A stretch of 64,000 nucleotides of DNA from Muscardinus avellanarius (Eukaryota; Chordata; Mammalia; Rodentia; Gliridae), in the NCBI GenBank assembly GCA_963383645.1, contig OY726559.1:126195721-126259720 (forward strand). Reading direction: 5' to 3'. The first letter of the stretch is position 1. The number at the start of each line of letters is the position of its first letter. The position numbers were made by a program, and so were the translations under genes. Below are positions 56,646-64,000 of this stretch, piece after piece. The notes under the pieces were generated by a model, which ran no database searches, was not told the DNA's origin, and worked only from the letters and a program-made list of their open reading frames with translations.

Positions 56646-57736
56646 CTCGACCCCAAGCTTCTGATACTAGTCGCCATTTATTATACCCTTCGTTCCTGTT
56701 CTGAGTAAGAACTTACTGCTCTCCAGCAGCAAAAGCCACATACCAGTTGTGTGTTTGTTTATTTACTCCATCCTGAAGGACCCAGGGTGACGAGGCTGGA
56801 TTGCGCATGGGGTGTGGGTATCAGAAACTGGAAGGCCTCACCCTGCCTGGCCTGTCTGGCTTGTACGCTTGGGCAAGTCACATAGCTCTGCTGGGACTCC
56901 GTTTCCTCACCCAGTGCTAATGACCAGCTTCACAGGGTGGCTGAAGGGCTTAATTAAGGATTGAAAAGGAGGTAGAAAATACGAAATACTGTGTACACAC
57001 AGTTTCTTCCATGTTTGTTTGTAAGCTCGGTAATCTAGGGTAGGAAGCGTTTATGACCTGAAAGAAGAGTCTAGCAAGAAAAGCAACTAGCTTGTCCTAA
57101 AAGGATTCTCTTGTTATTGGTGGAGAAACGGACGGTGTAGTTCTTCCATTTGTTCTAGAACATTCTGTGGCCCCTGCTGCCAGGGATCTGTGTGGCTCCC
57201 TAGCTCCAGTCCTCATTCTTCTTGACTACCAGGACTTTCTCTGTGGTTCTTTCGTGCTCAAGTAAGCTGTGATGAAAAAGCTTTTTTTCCCTAGACCCCC
57301 AAACCAGATTCAAGGTTGGTGAGTGGCATACCAGGTTGTGAGTAAAGTCACGGGGTGGTCCCCTAGCCAGAAGAGGCAGACACTTGTGAGTCCCCCGACT
57401 CAGCCGGGCTTTCTGAGTCCCCACGTTTCCTCTGAGTGATGGGAAGGCCTTGGAAGATTCCGTCAGTGCCTCCATTGCCATTTAAGCACCGAATGAACTG
57501 AGCAAAAGGAACTCCAGTCCTGATGCGGGGGGACGGGGGCTGGGGGCTGGGTTACTGCCTTGAAAACCGTGATCACTATTATATTTTTTGTTTTTGCATT
57601 ATACAGGCTATCCCTGTACTGGGGACATTCGAGGACCAACACTGTTCACAAAGAGAGAAGAGCCCAGTGCCTTACACCCAGGAGATACTCCTAAACACCA
57701 TGTGAATTATTTATTGAGAGAAGAAAATATGCCGGG
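56646..57736. other. Mostly unassigned; MIR trace at about 56830-56990
   Basis: 'ggcttgtacgcttgggcaagtcacatagctctgctgggactccgtttcctcaccc... cacagggtggctgaagggcttaattaagg' is a plus-strand MIR core. The rest shows nothing recognisable. Confidence 0.6.
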
Positions 57737-57903
57737 GGATTCTTCTTCTTCTTTTCCTTCTCCTTCTCCTTCTTCTTCTCCTTCTCCTTCTCCTTCTCCT
57801 TCTCCTTCTCCTTCTCCTTCTCCTTCTCCTTCTTCCTCTTCCTCTTCTCCTCCTTCTCCTTCTCCCCTTTCTCCTCCTCCTCTTCCTTCCCCTTTTTCTT
57901 CTT
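57737..57903 (+). repeat. Long polypyrimidine tract (CTTCTC)n/(TCC)n
   Basis: About 165 bp of uninterrupted C and T built from CTTCTC, CTTCCT and CTCCTC units, at the tail of the following minus-strand SINE. The frames reading poly Ser-Pro (+) or poly Arg (-) are repeat translations, not proteins. Confidence 0.97.
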
Positions 57904-57904
57904 T

Positions 57905-58080
57905 TGTGTATGATACTGAGGATTGAACTCAGGAGTGCTCTACTTCTGAGTGACACCCAGCCTTTTTTTTTTTTTTTATAACAGGGTCTTGATAAGTTGC
58001 GGAGGCTGTCCTCAAACTTGTGATCCTCTTGTCTCAGCCTCTTAGGTCCTGGGATTACAGGCATTCGCCACCGTGCCTGG
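57905..58080 (-). repeat. B1-dID SINE, diverged
   Basis: 'gtatgatactgaggattgaactcaggagtgctctacttctg', T-run linker, ends 'gccaccgtgcctggt'. Confidence 0.9.
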
Positions 58081-58629
58081 TACGGTATACTCCTGACTTA
58101 AATGGAGCCTCCTCTGTGCCCCAGTGGCATGGCCAGGACCTCCCCCCTTAGCCTGCAGCAGCTGGCTAGCAACCAGGGCTCACACCCCAGGCAGCTCAGG
58201 GATGAGGTGAGGAGGAGGCGGAGTGAGGCGAGGCCTGCAGAACGGGTTGCCAGGCCAGGTGGCTGAGGGAGCACGCTGGCTGCAAGGCTTACAGAGGGAG
58301 GTGGAGCACACAGGCCAAAGGGGAGCACGGACGCTGACTTGGGCAATGCAGCGAGAGGCGGCTGGGGGAAGGAGGAAGAGAGTGAGGAGAATCTGCTTTA
58401 GGAAGCAGCACAGTGTCCCATCTGTGAGCAAATACACAAGGCGGTGCCCTCCAAAGAGGGTCCTGGAGAAGATGCAGATCGACTGGAAGTTCTATCTGAA
58501 ATAAACCATATTCTATTTGAAATATACTTAGGAGATCTGGCATTAGTCAAATAAATACATATCCCGATTTCGTCAACACTGGAGGTATTGTTTGTACAGA
58601 TCAAGTAACCTCACTTGAAATGTTTTGGA
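58081..58629. other. Unassigned DNA
   Basis: Overlapping frames on both strands up to 93 codons, none recognisable. Confidence 0.35.
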
Positions 58630-58932
58630 ACAGAAGCGATCTGGGTTTCAGATTTTCTTTTTTTCAGATTTTGGAATATCAACCTATACCTAATAAGATG
58701 TCTTGGGCAGGGGGCCCAACTCTAAACACAAAAATTCACTTTTCACATACACCTAATACAAAGAGCTGGCAGTAACTTTCTACCCTATTTTAGGGTGCCT
58801 GCATTTTGATGACATGTCACATGAGGTCAGGTGTGGAATTTGCCATGCGTGGCATCATGTTGGTCCTCAAAATGTTTTGGATTTTTGCATTTCATGTTTC
58901 ATAGATTTTTTTTTTTTCAGGGATGTTTAACC
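58630..58932 (-). mobile_element. Old nonautonomous DNA transposon relic, Tigger-like
   Basis: 'gaacagaagcgatctgggtttcagatttt' at one end and 'caaaatgttttggatttttgcatttcatg... agggatgtttaacctttacc' at the other are the inverted ends of a known human repeat (ggttgagcatccctaatccgaaaatccgaaatg). Internal words 'cctaataagatgtcttgggcagggggccc', 'cacctaatacaaagagc' and 'ggcatcatgttgg' also fit. I think MER44/Tigger7 but am not sure of the name. Strand is arbitrary. Confidence 0.65.
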
Positions 58933-59056
58933 TTTACCATTTCTTAACTCCATTTAACAATTGTTAGAAAAGTACAAAAGCTAATTTTGGAACTCCTACC
59001 TTGGGTGACTATAGATCATTTTCTTAGGAAACTGTGGCTAAAGAAATATTGGACAG

Positions 59057-59232
59057 CCGGGCATGGTGGCGCACGCTTGTAATTCCTGCGCTTGGGAGGC
59101 AGAGGCAGGAGGATCGAGGCCAGCCGCGCTGGTTTAAGAGACCCTGTTTCAAAAATACAGAAAATAGGTCTGGGAGTGTAGCCCAGAGGTAGAAGGGCTT
59201 CCAGGAACCCCAGTACCACCAAAAAAAAAAAA
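59057..59232 (+). repeat. B1-dID SINE, short-left subfamily, with 17-bp TSD
   Basis: 'ccgggcatggtggcgcacgcttg', 'gccgcgctggtttaagagacc', 'gtctgggagtgtagcccagaggtagaagggcttccagg', pure A tail. Perfect duplication aaagaaatattggacag (59040-59056 and 59233-59249). The pure tail and perfect duplication mark it as one of the youngest insertions here. Confidence 0.97.
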
Positions 59233-59249
59233 AAAGAAATATTGGACAG

Positions 59250-61334
59250 ATTATATTTTTAAACCAAACGGATCTCCTTCATGCTCAGGGCAAACAATCT
59301 ACTACAGAAAAATACCACATGCTCTGGATGAAACACATAAACCAGCGAATCACAACACACAGAGGCAAAGGGAGTGCGTTCTAAGAAGGGCAAATATATA
59401 TAGAAACACGTCTGTCATGACATCTGATCTTAACCATCCTCTGAAAAAATAGCCTTTCTGCCAAGAGAACTGCTTATTATTATTATACTCACAGAGGGGT
59501 CTCAGTTGCCGATGGGGTTAATCTCTCTCGTTCTGATGGTGGAAACATCCTTTTCATGCTAGGCACCGCCACCCTTATGGGTGGCAGAGGGATTTCCTGC
59601 AATTCCCAGGGTATTTCATATTGAATGTATGGAGGTTGGGGCGCAGAGCAAGGTCATCCCCAGCCACACACCGCTGCTTCACCACCCAGCTGGGAAAACG
59701 ACCACAGACGGACCGCTAGCTACGAAAGAGGTTTCTCAATGTGCATCCCACTCTGAAGTCAACTGGCAGTGCAGGTGCACTTGGCCTCGAAGTGCTCGTC
59801 ATTCAGAAGCAGGTCTGGCCGCCAAGTTCAAGTTGCCATGACTCTGAACATCGTAAAACATCCCCTCTCCAGGCCAGAGCCTATAAGTCTTGTGGCTGTT
59901 CAGCCAAGAGCCCTTCCTTGTACACTCTGACTCACGCACACTGGCTATGGTCACGGAGCAGGTGGAGGGCTTAAGTGTCACTAAGTTGGTTTCCAGTTGC
60001 TTCCAGGAACAACAACAAAAAAGAATCCATGGCATATAAGGTTCTTGCTCCGGGCACTTTCCCTCTGTGTTCACAGACCACAGAAAGGAGATCCTATCAT
60101 TGTTATCTTGAGTGCTGTCTCCCACCCTGCAAGGGGGCTCTGATTCAAACCGAAACAAGGATTTGAGTGTTTTAGAGATGAAGAAGAGAAAAAAAATACT
60201 TTACATGTATCTGAAAACTCTGCCAGGCACCTCAGCCCTGACATGCAGCTGCTCACTCTTCCAACTGCAGAACATTCTGTTTCAGGAGTTGTCAAACAGC
60301 CCGACCTCAGATGCTGGTGTGTGGTGTTGATACACATCTACCAGAAAGGAAGCCAGAAGGAAGGATGGGTCTCTACTGCTACCCTTGGCAAAATGTTGGA
60401 ACACTCTCGCCCAGCCCCCACCCTTCCTCCCACACATCCCCCCTGTGTCTAATCTGGATTGGGCATTCATGAAACCAGGTAAACAGCGAGGTGTCATGAA
60501 GATTAAAATAACAAACAACAGTGTGAATTATCTATGCACCTTTAAAAAAAAGCCATAGAGAAACAAACTCACCTTGATGTGGCCTCTGTATCTTTGCTAA
60601 CTGAAAGCTCAAAATGCTTTTTTGTCATTTCTGCATAGTCATTTACGTTGACATCCCCCTCCCCCACTGTGGGATCAAATCTTCAAGGTAAAAATAAATC
60701 TAGAAACTTTCTGTTCATACATTTTAGGTGTGACACCCAATAACACACTCCGGGAGGTAAGCACGAGTCATGGTAACCAGCCACATCCTTTATCTTTGAG
60801 TACCAAGAGTGAGCAGAGCTTTATCTCGATGATGAAATGGCCTTTAGAAGTGGGTATCACAGAGTTCAGAATGTGAACATTACTGAGAAATGCCTTTTCC
60901 TCTTAAACAGAGAAACCAACAGCCATGCACTAAAAGGCCAGGAAAAAAAAAAAAAACTGGGCTGCTACAAAACAAACAAATATTCAGCTCGGTTTCAGGA
61001 AGCTCAGAGAGGATCAAATGAGCCTTTCTCTCTTGAACGCGCTGGAGAACATTTACGTTTTCTCCAGTCTCAGTTCCTATTTATGCTGTGGCTTTTATAC
61101 GTTGACCTCAGGAGGGCATTCCAACTTCAGCTTACTCACAAAGTGGCCTCAGAAAAGGGGGCCGGCAAACCCCTTAGAGGGGGTGGAGTGGAGGAGGGGC
61201 AAACGCTCACATTTGAATTTGTTTCTAAACACCTTTCAGAACCACTGCTTTGTCCTTAAAGGGAGGATAGGGCAGAAAATGGGGAGAGAAATTCCACAGA
61301 GAGAGGGTGAGAATGTTTATTCAGGTCTTTTTAT
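59250..61334. other. Unassigned DNA
   Basis: Several overlapping frames of 60-140 codons (the longest, 60837-61259 plus, has 140) show no recognised domain. No repeat or RNA recognised. Confidence 0.35.
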
Positions 61335-61545
61335 TTTTTCTTGGGAGGCAGCTGGGGAGTAGACCCAGGGACATTTGACAAACTCTGAGTTACACCCCCA
61401 GCCCTTTTTAGTTATTAGTTTGAAACAGGGTTTTTCTAAGTTGCTGAGAGCATTGCTAAGTTGTTGAAGCTGGCTTTGAACCTGCGATCCTTCTGCCTGA
61501 GCCTCCAGGTACTGGGATTACAGGCGTGCGCCACCAGGCCTGGCT
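61335..61545 (-). repeat. B1-dID SINE
   Basis: 'gcagctggggagtagacccagggacatttgac', 'tagtttgaaacagggtttttctaagttgc', ends 'gcgccaccaggcctggct'. Confidence 0.9.
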
Positions 61546-61750
61546 GACACTGGCTCTTCTTGAAGGATACGAGCAGGAGGTAACAGAGCAGATGGTGAAG
61601 CCCTAGGGAAGGTTTCCACTCAGAAGGAGGTTGCTATTTTTTGTTGGACCTTGGGGAGAAGAGTTGGTGCATGGTTGGATTTTTAAGCTAATTATCTTCC
61701 AGAATAAAGGAGGAGGTATGCCAACCTTTCACAAACAATATTCTAGTTTT

Positions 61751-61950
61751 TGTTTTGTTTTGTTTTGGTGGTACTGGGGTTCCTGGAAGCCCTTCTACCT
61801 CGGGGCTACACTCCCAGACCGATTTTATACTTTTTATTTGGAAACAAACAGGGTCTCTTAAGCCAGTGCGGCTGGCTTTGAACCTGCTCGATCCTCCTGT
61901 CTCCACCTCCCAAACACAAGGATTACAAGCGTGCGCCACCACGCCCGGCT
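61751..61950 (-). repeat. B1-dID SINE, short-left subfamily, with TSD
   Basis: (TTTTG)n tail, 'ggttcctggaagcccttctacctcgggg', 'tcttaagccagtgcggctggc', ends 'ccaccacgcccggct'. The 13-bp duplication atattctagtttt is at 61738-61750 and 61951-61963. Confidence 0.96.
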
Positions 61951-61999
61951 ATATTCTAGTTTTATAAATCAACTTACTTTTTAATTGTTAGTGTCATTC

Positions 62000-62175
62000 A
62001 TCCTCATAACAGTGCTTTTGCTGATACTTTTAAAATTCCATTTGAAGGATTAGAAAATTGAGGCAAGGTGATTCCGTAGCAAGCCCAAAGCTACCCGACA
62101 AATATTCACCCAGAAAAGCTACGATTCAAACCTGGGTCTTTGGGCCTCCAGTGCCTGAGTTTTCCACAGCACGCC
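62000..62175 (-). repeat. MIR element
   Basis: 'ttgaaggattagaaaattgaggcaaggtgattccgtagcaagcccaaagctacccgac... acgattcaaacctgggtctttgggcctcc' matches reversed MIR (gaggaaactgaggc... cccaaggtcacacagc... gattcgaacccagg). Confidence 0.8.
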
Positions 62176-63610
62176 ACACCATCTACTGAGCACATTCTTC
62201 CTAAAAACCCATGTGGTCATAGTGTGGAGAAAGAGAACTCTTGGAGAAGAATACTAAAGATGTTTTACTGGGGAGTAGACACCTGGCAAGACATATTATT
62301 ACTTAGGTTGTTGTTACCATGTCTCCGTTTTTTTCATGGAAACATACCGAGGTTTTCTCTTAAACTTACGTGTTGGCACTTGCTAGTGAAATGTAAGTCA
62401 CACCCTGACTCTGGCGCCAGTTCACCTAAGAAAAGCAGCGATGACGGAGCTGCCGTCTCCAGGTACGCCAAACCCGAAGGACATCGGCCTAAACCCACCT
62501 ATGGCCACATGTTGCTTGCCTCTGGGGAAGTCTCAGCGAGAATGGCCCCACTTCAGCAAGAGCTGCCTGAACCCAGCCGATATTTCTTGCCTTCTCTCCA
62601 GCTCTCCAGTCAAAGCTCTTTCCTATTCTTCCCCAAAAGTTCTCTCTCATCCCACTCATGACAATATACACTGCTAGGAAAAATAGAGTCAGGAGATGGT
62701 GTGCCCTGCTGGCCGGGTGGGGGCAGGCATTGAGCAAAAAGGCCCACATTTAAATCTTAGTTTTTCTAGGTATATATTTGTTGTGTAACTTTGGGCTTGT
62801 TACAGAACTCACTGAATTCTTGCTTCAGCAAGAATTCTTTCATAACCAGAGTATTCCCATTTACATATCTCTCGCCACATACTTGCCTAGCTATATCAGG
62901 ACCCATTTGGCACGCACTGGAGCTCAGAGAAAGTTTCCTGTCTACGCTGAACAACTTCCCCTTACAGCTTGTTTGTGAATCTTTACAATTATTCTGTGAT
63001 GATGGAATACACTTGGGTTACTCAAAATATTCAACTATTTTCTGTGGTTCACAATCCATCTGCATTCTGTTACCAATCCTCTTCCCCCACCAAGCAAGAC
63101 CCTCAAGTACAGGCGAAGTCTTCCCCGCCAGGAGGCTACTGGAATCATTCTCCCAAACAGCGGTAGCTTTCAGCACCCTCCTCCTCCCCTAATCTTTGTT
63201 AAAGTTGGTACAACATGTCCATAAAGTTAACTATCCCTTTCAGGGTTTTGAACAACCACTTTAGTCACCTAAATCTGAGAGAGATAAATTTACAATCTAC
63301 TTCAGGTTTATGTGGGGAACCATAAATATCAGGCTTGGGCCCTGAGGGCTAGAATTTCATGGGCCATTAAGCATGTCACCAGGTGGAAAGCTGTCAGTAG
63401 CTGGATGTGAGTTACACTGAGATAACCTGCGTCAGCGTGGCTCAAAGTGGAGCCCTGATCAGAGACGGGTGTCCTCTCACCGCCCGTCCTTTCCTGCCTC
63501 CTCTGAACCAGCCCCTTCCCTCCTTGCAGCCTTGTCCTCTGTGCTGGAGAGCAGGCAACCTTTCTCCTCCCCAGTGGGAATGTTGTGTAGCTTATGGAAA
63601 GAAAGGGAGA
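62176..63610. other. Mostly unassigned DNA; weak MIR trace at 62725-62830
   Basis: 'gcccacatttaaatcttagtttttctaggtatatatttgttgtgtaactttgggcttgttacag' resembles a MIR core. The 173-codon frame that starts in the MIR and runs to 62661 is not supported. A 134-codon minus frame at 63329-63733 shows no domain. Confidence 0.4.
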
Positions 63611-63745
63611 TCTGTGGTGAGACAGGCTTCGATTTAGATCCTTGCTCCGCTCTCTGGTAGCTATCAAATAAAACACAAGATCCTCAATCCATTCGAGCTC
63701 CAGTTTTTCCAACTGTAAAGTTAGCGAAGACAATTAGTAGTCTAA
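63611..63745 (+). repeat. MIR-like fragment
   Basis: 'cttcgatttagatccttgctccgctctctggtagctatcaa... gagctccagtttttccaactgtaaagttagcg' follows the MIR core order. Confidence 0.6.
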
Positions 63746-64000
63746 AAGAGATAGAGTGAGGGCCAGAGGACAGAGCGTAGGGAGATGGTTTTCCTACTTA
63801 GTAGGCAGAAGAACTTTCTGGAAGCCAGATTGCTTCAAAAATAGAATAGGCTGCCTTAAAAAGGAGTGCAGTAAATACCCTTTACCGCAGGTTTTGTGCA
63901 TAAGCTGGAGGCACGGTGGTGGATCCTGGGAATAGATGGACATTGAGATTGGCTACTACGCAGTTCTCTGCTAAGCCTGAAAGTCCATGATTCTATGTTT

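Noticed and set aside
57588..58064. Poly Ser-Pro (+) and poly Arg (-) proteins
   Set aside because: Translation of the polypyrimidine microsatellite.
60837..61259. 140-codon frame as a gene
   Set aside because: No recognised domain, an internal A-run typical of noncoding DNA, and a second overlapping frame of similar length.
62140..62661. 173-codon frame as a gene
   Set aside because: Starts inside a MIR relic, has no recognised domain, and overlaps other chance frames.
1..64000. CRISPR array, bacterial operon, riboswitch or phage features
   Set aside because: Sequence is mammalian nuclear DNA; the tandem arrays have no spacer-repeat architecture.

Overview
The window is 64 kb of mammalian nuclear DNA, almost certainly from a squirrel-family rodent (Sciuridae: squirrel, ground squirrel or marmot). 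The basis is the dominant SINE. About forty copies have a 7SL/B1-like left part (GCCGGGCATGGTGGC start, 'gggaggctgagacaggagg' core) joined to a tRNA/ID-like right part ('gctggggatgtagctcagaggtaga... gggttcaatcccagtacc'), the B1-dID dimer of sciurids. No mouse or rat B2/B4 elements were seen. I found no convincing protein-coding gene. All open frames are short and most lie in repeats, so the region is intergenic or lies inside a very large intron.

Layout. 0-8 kb: mostly unassigned AT-rich DNA with ancient MIR traces and an antisense L1 relic (6.5-7.5 kb) split by two SINEs. 8-12 kb: SINE cluster, including a SINE inside a SINE. 12-18 kb: sparse, with a degraded RTE-type reverse-transcriptase fragment near 15 kb and CA and TC microsatellites. 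18.5-22.6 kb: dense SINEs, including a three-level nest. 22.6-34 kb: scattered MIR, L2, L1 and CR1/L3 relics and a MER2-type DNA transposon (33.6-33.9 kb). 34-41 kb: SINEs, L2 and L1 relics and a possible short exon or enhancer block at 41.1-41.5 kb.

42.2-45.8 kb is the most notable part. It holds a full-length 7SK RNA retro-copy with A-rich tail and target-site duplication. Just downstream, a 2.74 kb composite retroelement on the minus strand has split an older SINE and is flanked by a 15-bp duplication. In its own orientation the composite has about 3.6 GC-rich 124-bp monomers, about 490 bp of unplaced sequence, a 1.4 kb VNTR of alternating 50-bp half-units, and an L1-like 3' tail with poly(A). 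The plan resembles primate SVA elements, with different parts.

45.8-64 kb: an old antisense L1, a younger sciurid L1 3' end (49.6-49.95 kb), a long L2 relic (50.3-51.3 kb), more nested SINEs, a long polypyrimidine tract (57.7-57.9 kb), an old DNA transposon (58.6-58.9 kb) and mostly unassigned sequence to the end.

Activity here is mainly L1-machinery mobilisation of SINEs, 7SK RNA and the composite, on top of older L2, MIR, RTE and DNA-transposon layers. All repeat names come from remembered consensus features, not a database search.
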